From assembly GCF_000772955.1 (NCBI RefSeq), contig NZ_JPVO01000053.1, positions 186,001 through 250,000 on the forward strand: DNA of 64,000 nt, in the 5' to 3' direction. The notes beneath the pieces are model-generated. The model saw nothing but the letters and a program-made list of their open reading frames with translations. It ran no database searches and had not been told where the DNA came from. This document shows, piece after piece, positions 24,429-33,681 of this stretch. This DNA is from Ureibacillus sinduriensis BLB-1 = JCM 15800 (GTDB lineage Bacteria; Bacillota; Bacilli; Bacillales_A; Planococcaceae). Position 1 is the stretch's first letter; each line of letters opens with the position of its first letter. The position numbers were made by a program, and so were the translations under genes.

Positions 24429-24884
24429 TTGGAAATCCTTTTTAAATTTTTATTGTCCATTCATATTCTTGGTGCTATTTGTGGATTAGGTGCCACATTT
24501 GCTTCACCGTTTGTCATGAAAAGTGCACGTAATGTGAGAAGTGCATTTACGGCTCATATGGTAAATGCGAAAATTGAAAAATTAGCTAAAATTGGAAGTA
24601 TTGCCTTGGTGGCTTCCGGACTTGTAATGGGTTTTATACATCCGTATCTATTTACGACCGGCTGGTACATTGCATCCATTGTTTTATATATCCTGACTCA
24701 GCCGGTTGTTGCCTATGTATTGCCAAGATATGAAAGAGCCATGCTTGAAATACTGGGCCAAACAAAAGGAGATGATCTACCCAGCGAGTATATTCAAGTA
24801 GCCAATAAAACGAAACCTTTTACATTCACAACTTATTTTCTCTTGATCCTGTTAGTATTTTTAATGGTCTTTAAGCCATTTTAA
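24429..24884 (+). CDS. DUF2269-family membrane protein
   Basis: A 151-residue integral membrane protein with four helices: about 3-25 (FKFLLSIHILGAICGLGATF), 52-72 (IGSIALVASGLVMGFIH), 78-98 (WYIASIVLYILTQPVVAYVL) and 130-149 (TTYFLLILLVFLMVF). Histidine and Gly positions in helix 1 (IHILGAI) resemble the DUF2269 family, relatives of small haem-binding or copper-related membrane proteins, but the function is not known. Start: TTG 24429 with AAGGAG 12 bases upstream, which is longer than ideal. The gene is monocistronic with a terminator after it. Confidence 0.7.
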   Translation: MEILFKFLLSIHILGAICGLGATFASPFVMKSARNVRSAFTAHMVNAKIEKLAKIGSIALVASGLVMGFIHPYLFTTGWYIASIVLYILTQPVVAYVLPRYERAMLEILGQTKGDDLPSEYIQVANKTKPFTFTTYFLLILLVFLMVFKPF

Positions 24885-24892
24885 TCTGCTGT

Positions 24893-24927
24893 CCCAAAGA
24901 TGCTTAGTATCTTTTGGGGCTTTTTTA
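24893..24927 (+). terminator. Terminator of the DUF2269 gene
   Basis: CCCAAAGAT (24893-24901) pairs with ATCTTTTGGG (24909-24918, one bulge), followed by GCTTTTTTAA. Confidence 0.8.
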
Positions 24928-25150
24928 ATTTCTAAGATTACCCGTTGGCTGTTTGTGAGCTTTTGGTCACGGATGGAAAAGAAAGATGTGAGACCAAAAA
25001 TAGGAACAGGTTCCTATTAAAAATAAGAGTTATCGGCGATATGTATTCACTCTAGCAAGGTCTATCATGTACTTATCCTTGTAATTGACATTTTTTACAA
25101 CTCTAGAACGGATATATTATTTAACTAACCATGGAACTGGGAGGATTTTT

Positions 25151-28111
25151 ATGGAATTTTCAATCTTACCTAAAATGACGAAAAATAAAACCGGAAAACA
25201 ACACAAATCTACACTCCAAAGTGACAACTATCCGAATGCGGCCATCTTTCAGGCCATGTTCGAGAAGCATCCCGATGCCGTATTTACACTATCGCTCGAA
25301 GGTAAGGTGGATCTTTTCAATGCGTCATTACTTTCCATCTTCGGCTATTCAGAAAAAACAATTGTATCAGACTTTAATCATTTTTTCTTTCATCAAGAAG
25401 TTCAGAAATCGTTCGAATTGGCACTTAACGGCGAGGCACAAAGTATCATAGAACTTGTAAAACATAAGAACGGAAATGAAGTGAATATCGGTCTCACCTT
25501 GGTACCATTCATGAATCGGGACAAAGAGGTGCTTTTCATTTATGGAATGGCGCAAGATATCACCGGGTATGTCCAACATGAGCAAAAGATTCAAAATATC
25601 TTGAATCGATTGGAACTGGCCCAAAGCTGCGGGAATATTGGTTCGTGGGACTATGACATCGAGAAGGATGAGATTTATTGGTCGAACCAGCTCTATATCA
25701 TTTGCGGCAGGGAAATCGAGGAAGGTTATACACCCAATATCGCCGAAGGATTAGAATATGTTCATCCTGCCGATCGTGAAAAGTATTTAAACTATTTTAA
25801 TGATATTATCGAAAATGGCGCTGGAAATACACTTGAGTACCGGTTGCTTCGCGGGGATAATACAATCCGTTATGTTTATGAAAGAATTTCGGTAGTCAAA
25901 GATCCAACCGGAAAACCCAGTCGCTTGATTTGCAATACACAGGATATTACAGATAGAAAATTAGCAGAAAAAGAACTTCTGGAATCAAAACAAAGGTTTG
26001 AGCATATCTTTGATAATTTATCGCCGGGCATTCGATCTTACGATACAGTGAACGATCGAATTACTCTTGTTACGGCCGGCATTGAATTAATACTTGGCTA
26101 CCCAACTGAAATGTTTTACCAAAAGGGGAGTCTGGAAGATTTGATCCATCCGGAAGACAAACTGCATTATAGTAAATCTTATGCCGAAGTCTTGAAAGGA
26201 AAGGGCTTTGATATTCAGTATCGGGTTTTCCATAACAACGGGGACATCATTTGGGTCCACGACAAGACACTCCCTGTATTAAACGACCATGGGCAAGTGA
26301 TTCGGGTTGATGGAATTATCTCCAATATTACTGAGCATAAAAACTATGAAGACAAAATTCATCAACTCGCTTTCTATGATAACCTCACCAATTTGCCGAA
26401 TAGTATTTTGTTTAATCAAAAAGTCGAACATCTAATAGGACAAGCGAAACCGTTTACCGTCCTGTTCCTCGATTTGGACCGCTTCAGAAATATTAACAAT
26501 ACCCTCGGACATGAAATCGGGGATATTGTTTTGAAACAATTTTGTGAGCGTGTCAATAATTTATTGACTGGCACTTTCTTGTTTTCAAGGCTTGGAGGAG
26601 ATGAGTTCGGGCTCATATTATGGGAATATGATGAAAGCAACTATCCCGAATTGATTGCCAAGAAAGTAATCGATCATTTAAGCGACCCTTTTTTGGTAAG
26701 AGAATTTGAGCTTTACGTCTCAGCAAGTATCGGGAGTAGTGAGTTTCCTACTAATGGCAAAACGGCGGTCGAAGTTTTAAAAAATACGAGTTCTGCAGTC
26801 TTGCGGGCCAAACAAAATGGGAAAAACAGCTATCATATTTATTCGCCGACCCTCAATATATCTTCATTCAAAACGTTTGAATTGGAGCGTGATTTGAGAA
26901 AATCGATTGTGAATGATGAATTGGTTCTCCACTTTCAACCGAGGGTAGATGCCCAAACTGGCAAATTGCTTGGTGCGGAAGCGTTGGTTCGTTGGCAACA
27001 TCCTGTTTGGGGCTTGGTTTCTCCAGGAGAGTTTATTCCGATAGCAGAAGAAAGCGGTTATATAAATGAGATCAGTGATTGGGTATTCAAGGAAGTATGC
27101 CGCTCAATTGACAGGTGGAGGAAGGGGAATTTACAAATTGTACCGATTTCCATCAACATCACATCCCAAAGATTTTTAAAAAGTGATTGGGTTACATTGA
27201 TTTTGTCACTATTAAATAAATATAAAATTGAAGCTTCCCTAATTGAATTTGAAATTACGGAAACTACCTTGATCGAGCATGAGAAAGAAGTGGAATTTGC
27301 TATTCAGTTTTTAAAGGAACTTGGGATCAAAATCGCATTGGATGATTTTGGCACAGGCTACTCTTCTTTGGCGCATATTAGTGATTTCCCTATCGATACA
27401 ATCAAAATCGACAAATCGTTTACTCAGCTGATCAAGCAAGATGAAAAAATGGACATTATCATTATTTCTCTTATTTTCATGGCTAAAGGAATGGGAATGA
27501 ACCTTGTTGCAGAGGGTGTCGAGACAATCGAACAGCTGGAATTTTTAAAGGAACAAGGATGCAAAGAAATCCAGGGCTATCTTTTTAGTGAGGCTGTCCC
27601 GGAGGCAGAGTTCCAATTATTTTTGAAAAATATCTACCTGAAATCGAAGATTATTAGTGATACTCCAGAGCAAATGGAAAGAAGAGCATTTTCCCGAATC
27701 GAATTATTTTATCCATTAAGCAGCCAAATGACTTTAACATCTTTCCAAGGAAGAAAAGTGAAACTAGGTAAAACGAAAGTAGTCATCGACAGTATTGGCT
27801 TAGGTGGCCTAAAGTTTACATCCAATATGCAACTACCCGTTCGACCTGACGTGATGTATCTTTTCGAATGCACCATTATGAGTAATCCGATTGTCCTGAA
27901 TGGTTTCATCGTTTGGAAGACTGAAATTAAGGATGACTTTTTTGAATATGGAGTTGAGTTTTCAATCGATGAAAATGAAAGGAATCACTTACTAGAAATT
28001 CTCAGAAGGCTCTCTTTTGAACTAAAGCAACATGCGTTCGCTTCGAATTGTGATTTTGTGCACGAAGATAAATTTCACTACTTAAAAAATGTGGCCAATG
28101 GCGCCAGATAG
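25151..28111 (+). CDS. 3xPAS-GGDEF-EAL-PilZ c-di-GMP protein
   Basis: A 986-residue cytosolic protein. Three PAS/PAC units lie at about 28-140, 145-275 and 280-400 (PAC ends MAQDITGYV, NTQDITDRKL, GIISNITEHK). GGDEF: DNLTNLPNS, DLDRFRNINN, intact GGDEF at 482-486, no RxxD inhibitory site. EAL: AEALVRW with Glu610, SINITSQ, FEITETTL, DDFGTGYSS, IKIDKSF, AEGVET, complete. The last 140 residues are PilZ-like: the RxxxR motif at 845-849 (RAFSR) and IDSIGLGGLKF, a slightly altered D/NxSxxG motif, then a beta-barrel (VLNGFIVWKTEIKDDFFEYGVEF). PilZ domains bind c-di-GMP, so this enzyme may sense its own product or substrate. Start ATG 25151 behind GGGAGG; an upstream in-frame start at 25085 has no ribosome binding site. 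Confidence 0.9.
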   Translation: MEFSILPKMTKNKTGKQHKSTLQSDNYPNAAIFQAMFEKHPDAVFTLSLEGKVDLFNASLLSIFGYSEKTIVSDFNHFFFHQEVQKSFELALNGEAQSIIELVKHKNGNEVNIGLTLVPFMNRDKEVLFIYGMAQDITGYVQHEQKIQNILNRLELAQSCGNIGSWDYDIEKDEIYWSNQLYIICGREIEEGYTPNIAEGLEYVHPADREKYLNYFNDIIENGAGNTLEYRLLRGDNTIRYVYERISVVKDPTGKPSRLICNTQDITDRKLAEKELLESKQRFEHIFDNLSPGIRSYDTVNDRITLVTAGIELILGYPTEMFYQKGSLEDLIHPEDKLHYSKSYAEVLKGKGFDIQYRVFHNNGDIIWVHDKTLPVLNDHGQVIRVDGIISNITEHKNYEDKIHQLAFYDNLTNLPNSILFNQKVEHLIGQAKPFTVLFLDLDRFRNINNTLGHEIGDIVLKQFCERVNNLLTGTFLFSRLGGDEFGLILWEYDESNYPELIAKKVIDHLSDPFLVREFELYVSASIGSSEFPTNGKTAVEVLKNTSSAVLRAKQNGKNSYHIYSPTLNISSFKTFELERDLRKSIVNDELVLHFQPRVDAQTGKLLGAEALVRWQHPVWGLVSPGEFIPIAEESGYINEISDWVFKEVCRSIDRWRKGNLQIVPISINITSQRFLKSDWVTLILSLLNKYKIEASLIEFEITETTLIEHEKEVEFAIQFLKELGIKIALDDFGTGYSSLAHISDFPIDTIKIDKSFTQLIKQDEKMDIIIISLIFMAKGMGMNLVAEGVETIEQLEFLKEQGCKEIQGYLFSEAVPEAEFQLFLKNIYLKSKIISDTPEQMERRAFSRIELFYPLSSQMTLTSFQGRKVKLGKTKVVIDSIGLGGLKFTSNMQLPVRPDVMYLFECTIMSNPIVLNGFIVWKTEIKDDFFEYGVEFSIDENERNHLLEILRRLSFELKQHAFASNCDFVHEDKFHYLKNVANGAR

Positions 28112-28318
28112 CTGCTTGCTCTAAACATCAAATGAACATCTCAATGGAAAGAAGATCTTAAAGTAGATTTCTAGATTCATTATTCACTACTTTAGTCCTG
28201 ATATTCTAAATTAAAGTTATTTCCTCTAGGGAGTTTATATCTCCCATCCTTTTAAACACTATGGTATTCTAGTACTACCAAATTATTAGAGGTTAATAGT
28301 AAAGGGTGGGGAGAAAAG

Positions 28319-30385
28319 ATGAATCAAAAGGATCGAATAAACATTCTATTGGTAGATGATCGTCCGGAAAACCTATTAGCTTTGGAAGCAATCATAGAAA
28401 GAGATGAATATAATTTAATAAAAGCTTATTCAGGTGAAGAAGCACTCAAATATTTATTGAAATATGATTTTGCGGTCATTCTCCTTGATGTCCAGATGCC
28501 TGGTCTGGATGGATTTAGTACAGCCAAAATCATTAAGGCGCGAGAAAAAACAAAGCATATTCCGATTCTCTTCATTACGGCAAACAATCTTGATTCGGAA
28601 CACATTTTCATGGGGTATTCCGTTGGCGCCATTGATTATATTTTAAAACCTTTTGACCCTCTTATTTTGAAATCGAAAGTTGAAAGATTTGTGGAGCTCT
28701 ATCTGTTAAACAAGAAAATTGTCGCACAATCTAAAAGCCTCGAAGAAAAGAACCAAACGATAGAATATATGGCCTATCATGATGGGTTAACGAATCTACC
28801 GAATAGAAGAAAGTTTCATGACGTCCTGCTCCAAACTTTGACGAAGGCTAAACAGAGCAACGAGACGCTCGGATTGATGTATTTGGACTTAGACCGTTTT
28901 AAATCGGTAAATGATTCCCTCGGCCATGTAATCGGGGACAAGCTACTGCAACAGGTTTCCAAGAGACTTCTTAGTTCAGTTAGAAAGACGGACTTTGTCG
29001 CACGAATCGGTGGAGATGAATTTATCATACTTCTATCAAATAGTGATCGTGAAGGGTGTCTAGAAGTTGCTGAAACATTGTTAGACAGCTTTAAAGAACC
29101 TTTTTATATTGATAGTTTTGAATTTTACATGACAACTTGCATCGGGCTTTCCATTTTCCCTTATGATGCCGAAGATTCAAGCACTTTAATGAAAAATGCG
29201 GATGCCGCTCTATATCTTGCAAAAGAACAAGGGAAAAATAGATATAAGGTTTACCATTCAGGAATGAATATGGAGTCTTATCGAAAGTTCTTAATGCAAC
29301 ATGAGTTAAGGAGAGCAATTGAACTAGATCAATTTTCCCTTGTTTATCAGCCGAGGATCGATCTTCAGACGGGCAAGGTAGTCAATGCCGAAGCACTTAT
29401 TCGATGGAATCATCCCGAGTGGGGAATCGTCAGACCGGATGTTTTTATACCTATTGCTGAAGAGTCAAACTTTATATACGAAATTGATAAGTGGGTATTA
29501 AAAACAGTTTGCACACAACTCAATTGCTGGAAAGAACAGCTACCTTCCTTGAAAATATCCGTTAACTTTAATGCACAGCATTTTCTGCAAAGAAACCTGG
29601 TGGAACATCTGAGAGAAATTCTCGAAGCTTCAAAGGTGGATCCCTCTTTGCTGGAAATAGAAGTAACCGAGACGGCTCTTTTGCACAATGAAGAAATTGT
29701 CAAAAGTTCACTGGAGAAAATAAAGAAGCTTAATATTAATATTGCGCTGGATGATTATGGGACCGGCTATTCATCAATCAATTATTTGAGGGAATTTCCT
29801 TTTGATACCATCAAAATCGATAAATCATATATCCAGGAAATAACCGACCCACAAAAAAATAGCCGTATCATTGTCGAATCAATCATCACTCTAATTAAAA
29901 ATCTGAATTTCCGTGTCATTGCCGAAGGTGTGGAAACAGAAGATCAACTCAACTTGTTGAAAAAGATGCAATGTGATGAAATACAAGGCTACTATTATAG
30001 TCAACCATTGTCACCAGGTGAATTTGTTCAATATGCAAAGAGAAAGAACCACGAAAATATAAATACAGTCCCATTAAAGAATAAAAACCTCGATAATGTC
30101 ATTAGGTTGGATGCAACTGAGGAAATGGGAATCAATAAATCCCTCATTGCCCTCGCGATTCAAAAAGTTAAACAAGACAACTTGCTTTCCACCCGGGAAG
30201 TGGATGTCTTCTCACTAATTGTAGAGGGACTAAGCAACAAGGAAATATCGGAAAAACTATTTATAAGTGAACATACTGTAAAAAATCATATAACGAACAT
30301 TCTTTCAAAGTTGAATCTTTCCGATCGGGTTCAGGCAATCGCTTTAGTTTATGAAACATGTATTAATGAAAAAAAAGTTAGATAG
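28319..30385 (+). CDS. Response regulator REC-GGDEF-EAL-LuxR HTH fusion
   Basis: A 688-residue protein joining three functions. Receiver domain 8-125: acidic pair Asp13/Asp14, phospho-acceptor Asp57 in ILLDVQMPG, Lys110 in ILKPFDP. GGDEF about 150-310: DGLTNLPNRR, DLDRFKSVND, intact GGDEF at 231-235, with inhibitory RKTD five residues before. EAL about 325-570: AEALIRW with Glu358, SVNFNAQ, IEVTETAL, DDYGTGYSS, IKIDKSY, AEGVET. LuxR/GerE-type HTH 622-685: LSTREVDVFSLIVEGLSNKEISEKL then EHTVKNHITNILSKL. It should be phosphorylated by the kinase encoded next and combine c-di-GMP turnover with DNA binding. First gene of an apparent operon; GGGGAG precedes the ATG. Confidence 0.92.
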   Translation: MNQKDRINILLVDDRPENLLALEAIIERDEYNLIKAYSGEEALKYLLKYDFAVILLDVQMPGLDGFSTAKIIKAREKTKHIPILFITANNLDSEHIFMGYSVGAIDYILKPFDPLILKSKVERFVELYLLNKKIVAQSKSLEEKNQTIEYMAYHDGLTNLPNRRKFHDVLLQTLTKAKQSNETLGLMYLDLDRFKSVNDSLGHVIGDKLLQQVSKRLLSSVRKTDFVARIGGDEFIILLSNSDREGCLEVAETLLDSFKEPFYIDSFEFYMTTCIGLSIFPYDAEDSSTLMKNADAALYLAKEQGKNRYKVYHSGMNMESYRKFLMQHELRRAIELDQFSLVYQPRIDLQTGKVVNAEALIRWNHPEWGIVRPDVFIPIAEESNFIYEIDKWVLKTVCTQLNCWKEQLPSLKISVNFNAQHFLQRNLVEHLREILEASKVDPSLLEIEVTETALLHNEEIVKSSLEKIKKLNINIALDDYGTGYSSINYLREFPFDTIKIDKSYIQEITDPQKNSRIIVESIITLIKNLNFRVIAEGVETEDQLNLLKKMQCDEIQGYYYSQPLSPGEFVQYAKRKNHENINTVPLKNKNLDNVIRLDATEEMGINKSLIALAIQKVKQDNLLSTREVDVFSLIVEGLSNKEISEKLFISEHTVKNHITNILSKLNLSDRVQAIALVYETCINEKKVR

Positions 30386-30423
30386 GCACTATAGTTTTAA
30401 ATGTTTTGGACGGGGCGTGAAGC

Positions 30424-33400
30424 ATGAAAATTAAGACAAAAATGTTATTGGCATTATCATCTCTGCCTATCCTGCTTCTATTGGTGATTGGTAGTGGATT
30501 TGTGAGGATTTCGCACTTAAATAACACAAGCGACGAGATCCATAAAGGCTTTGATTCATCTATCCTTGCAGGGTCTATTCGGGTAGACATTAAAGATCAA
30601 GGAATGAATTTAAGAAATTTAATCATCTACACAAATGAAAATGCCATCAACGATGAAATAATTAAAATAGAAGCAGAGTCAGAAAAAATCCAAAAAAATA
30701 TACAAACACTGGAACAAATTGCAACAAATAAGAAACAGAAGGAATTAGTCGGCAAATTAAACAGTGTAAATAGTGAGTTTGAAGCATATAAAAATCAAAT
30801 GGTATCACTAATTAATGCCAATAAAAAAGAAGAGGCAAGGCAATTGATCGATGAAAGTTCCGAACAGCTGCATGAAAATTTTACGCTTGTTCTTAGGGAG
30901 ATAACTTCCGATTATGATGCAGAACTAGAGAAATCACTGAACAACATGGTCGACAATACACAAAGCGAAACAAGCTTAACTTCCATCATGCTGGCTGTCG
31001 CAATCGTCATTATTATGTTGATTATCTTGAGACAGGTTTTGTCCTTTACGAGACGAATTACTACTATGTCAAAAATTATGAAGAACATTGCGGCAGGGAA
31101 GATAAGCCTCACGACCAAAATTGATGTCATTTCCAATGATGAGTTTGACGGAGTGGCCAACTCCTTCAACCAAATGACGGATACTCTGGATAAACAAATC
31201 CAAATAGAAAAAGAATTAACGTGGAGGAAGTCCCATATAGCGGAAATATCATCCTCCATTACCGGGAAACGCGACCTGGAGAAGTTGGGGAAAACGTTGC
31301 TTTCAAAAGTTGTTCCTTTAATTGAAGGAAACTACGCTGTATTTTATGTTAGAGATATTAAAACACATAACAATGAGGTCTTTCATCTCATCTCGACCTT
31401 TGCACTGCAGCCACAAGCATTGAAAAAGACAATCCAACCAGGCGAAGGGCTTCTAGGGCAAGCAATTATCGAAAAAAGACCAACCATTCTTACCGATGTG
31501 CCAACTGACTATCTTCGCATCTCTTCAGGTCTTGGTGAAGCAACTCCGGCGGAAGTAGTAATCTTGCCCATTTTGTTTGAGGGAGAAGTAAATGCAGTGC
31601 TTGAAATCGCTTCTTTAAAAGCAATCAGCCCTACGCACCATGTCTTCCTGGAAGAATTGGTGTTAAATTTAGGAATCGTGCTAGAGAGTGTGATTGGCAG
31701 GATACAATTAACAAGCCTGCTTGAAGAAACGCAAACACTAATGGAGGAGATTCAAGCACAATCCGAAGAATTACAAAATCAGCAAGAAGAATTAAAAGCT
31801 ACCAATGAAGAATTGGAAGAACAAACTCAAAGTTTGCGCCACTCGGAAACGAAACTGCAAATGCAGCAAGAGGAACTGGAGCAGACAAATGCAGAGCTAG
31901 AGGAAAAAGCAAAAAGTCTTGAAAAGCAAAACATGAAGTATGAAGAGGCAAACCGAATCGTGGAGCAAGCGAGAAGAGAGTTGGAAATCAAAGCAGAGCA
32001 GCTTGCTTTAAGTTCAAAATATAAATCGGAATTTTTGGCTAATATGTCTCATGAATTGCGCACACCATTGAATAGTCTAATTATCCTCTCAAAATTATTA
32101 GCAGATAACCCAAGTGATAATTTATCCGACAAACAGGTCGAATATGCAAAAACAATCTATTCATCTGGCAATGATTTGTTGGTTTTAATTAATAATATCT
32201 TGGATTTAGCAAAGATCGAATCCGGAAAAACTGACATCATACCTACCGATGTTTCCATCCAAGAGTTGGTAGAATTCGTTGAAAGTAATTTTGCCGCAAT
32301 CGCAGAGAGCAAAAATATCAGTTTCAAGGTCCATGTAGAAGAGAATGCCCAAGCGGCAATTTTCACTGATCAAATTCGTATTCAACAAATATTAAAGAAT
32401 CTGCTTTCCAATGCATTCAAGTTTACTTCCACAGGAGAAGTAGCCTTGTTCATTTCGCAAGATTCATATAAAACTAGAAAATACGGAAAACCGATTATGG
32501 CATTTTCAGTCGTCGATACGGGTATAGGGATATCAAATGATAAACTAGAACTCATCTTTGAGGCTTTCCAGCAAGCAGATGGAACGACAAGCAGAAAATA
32601 TGGCGGTACAGGTTTGGGGTTGTCCATCAGTAGAGAGCTCGCAGCACTTCTGGGAGGAGTAATAGAGGTAGAAAGTAAAGAAGGAAAGGGAAGTAAATTT
32701 ACGTTCTATGTCGGTAACTTCGAGGGCCATCCCTATGTGGAAGAACCGATTTTGCGCCCATCGGAAGTGGCAGCTGCCGAGTTGGACGACAATACGGGTA
32801 TATTGCAACATGATATTCAGGCAGTTAGTGAACCAATCACTAGTCAATCTACACAAACCAGCCACATCAAACGTTTGCTAATTGTCGATGATGACCTTAA
32901 CCAACGAAATAGTTTGATGGAGCTCATCGGGAACATGGACTTCATAATTAAAGGAGTATCATCAGGCAAAGAAGCAATTGAAACATTGAAGGTAGAGGCA
33001 ATCGATTGTATCATCCTTGACTTGGGCTTACTCGATACCAATGGTTTTGATCTACTGGCACAAATAAGAAATAATGATGCCAATCAGCACATTAGTATCT
33101 TTATTTACACTGGCCGCGATTTATCGCTTAAAGAAGAAAATGAGTTAAATAAACTCGCCCAAACGATTATTATAAAAAATGAGCATTCTCCCGATAGATT
33201 AGTGGCGGAGCTCCAAGATTATCTTGAAGCTTCTAGCAGGCAGTCGGACTTTGTGACCGTAGATGCGCAACAAGTCCAGCCGAAGCAAGGTCTATTAGGA
33301 AAGAAAATTTTGCTTGTCGATGATGATATTCGGAATGTCTTTGCCTTATCGAGCGTTCTAGAACAGGCAGGAATGGATGTCGTATTTGCGGAAAACGGAT

Positions 33401-33663
33401 TGGAAAGCCTTGCGATGTTGGATGCGCATCCAGACGTTGAGATCGTATTAATGGATATCATGATGCCTGAAATGGACGGATACGAAGCCATTGCAAAAAT
33501 TCGCCAAATGCCGATCCACCAAAACTTGCCGGTGATAGCCCTTACTGCGAAAGCGATGAAAGAAGACCGCGAAAAATGCCTGGAAATTGGTGCATCCGAT
33601 TATATTGCAAAACCTGTGGAGCCCGACCAATTAATTTCTCTTATAACAGTATGGTTATATTAA
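30424..33663 (+). CDS. Hybrid sensor histidine kinase, 4HB-HAMP-GAF-HisKA-HATPase-REC-REC
   Basis: A 1079-residue membrane kinase. Helix 1 at about 7-27, an extracellular four-helix-bundle sensor at 30-185, helix 2 at about 186-205 (TSIMLAVAIVIIMLIIL), HAMP at about 206-260, GAF at about 275-425, and a coiled coil at about 435-535 with repeated EELxxxxEELEE. HisKA with phospho-acceptor His543 (SHELRTPLNSL). The ATPase has LLSNAFKFTSTGE, VDTGIGISND and GGTGLGLSISREL. Receiver 1: RLLIVDDD, Asp866. Receiver 2: KILLVDDD, Asp1011 in LMDIMMPEMDGY, Lys in DYIAKPV. It starts 38 bases after the REC-GGDEF-EAL-HTH gene and is its likely phospho-donor. The layout resembles chemosensory-type hybrid kinases found with CheR/CheB. 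Confidence 0.92.
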   Translation: MKIKTKMLLALSSLPILLLLVIGSGFVRISHLNNTSDEIHKGFDSSILAGSIRVDIKDQGMNLRNLIIYTNENAINDEIIKIEAESEKIQKNIQTLEQIATNKKQKELVGKLNSVNSEFEAYKNQMVSLINANKKEEARQLIDESSEQLHENFTLVLREITSDYDAELEKSLNNMVDNTQSETSLTSIMLAVAIVIIMLIILRQVLSFTRRITTMSKIMKNIAAGKISLTTKIDVISNDEFDGVANSFNQMTDTLDKQIQIEKELTWRKSHIAEISSSITGKRDLEKLGKTLLSKVVPLIEGNYAVFYVRDIKTHNNEVFHLISTFALQPQALKKTIQPGEGLLGQAIIEKRPTILTDVPTDYLRISSGLGEATPAEVVILPILFEGEVNAVLEIASLKAISPTHHVFLEELVLNLGIVLESVIGRIQLTSLLEETQTLMEEIQAQSEELQNQQEELKATNEELEEQTQSLRHSETKLQMQQEELEQTNAELEEKAKSLEKQNMKYEEANRIVEQARRELEIKAEQLALSSKYKSEFLANMSHELRTPLNSLIILSKLLADNPSDNLSDKQVEYAKTIYSSGNDLLVLINNILDLAKIESGKTDIIPTDVSIQELVEFVESNFAAIAESKNISFKVHVEENAQAAIFTDQIRIQQILKNLLSNAFKFTSTGEVALFISQDSYKTRKYGKPIMAFSVVDTGIGISNDKLELIFEAFQQADGTTSRKYGGTGLGLSISRELAALLGGVIEVESKEGKGSKFTFYVGNFEGHPYVEEPILRPSEVAAAELDDNTGILQHDIQAVSEPITSQSTQTSHIKRLLIVDDDLNQRNSLMELIGNMDFIIKGVSSGKEAIETLKVEAIDCIILDLGLLDTNGFDLLAQIRNNDANQHISIFIYTGRDLSLKEENELNKLAQTIIIKNEHSPDRLVAELQDYLEASSRQSDFVTVDAQQVQPKQGLLGKKILLVDDDIRNVFALSSVLEQAGMDVVFAENGLESLAMLDAHPDVEIVLMDIMMPEMDGYEAIAKIRQMPIHQNLPVIALTAKAMKEDREKCLEIGASDYIAKPVEPDQLISLITVWLY

Positions 33664-33681
33664 TCTGAAGGGGAAAAAACG

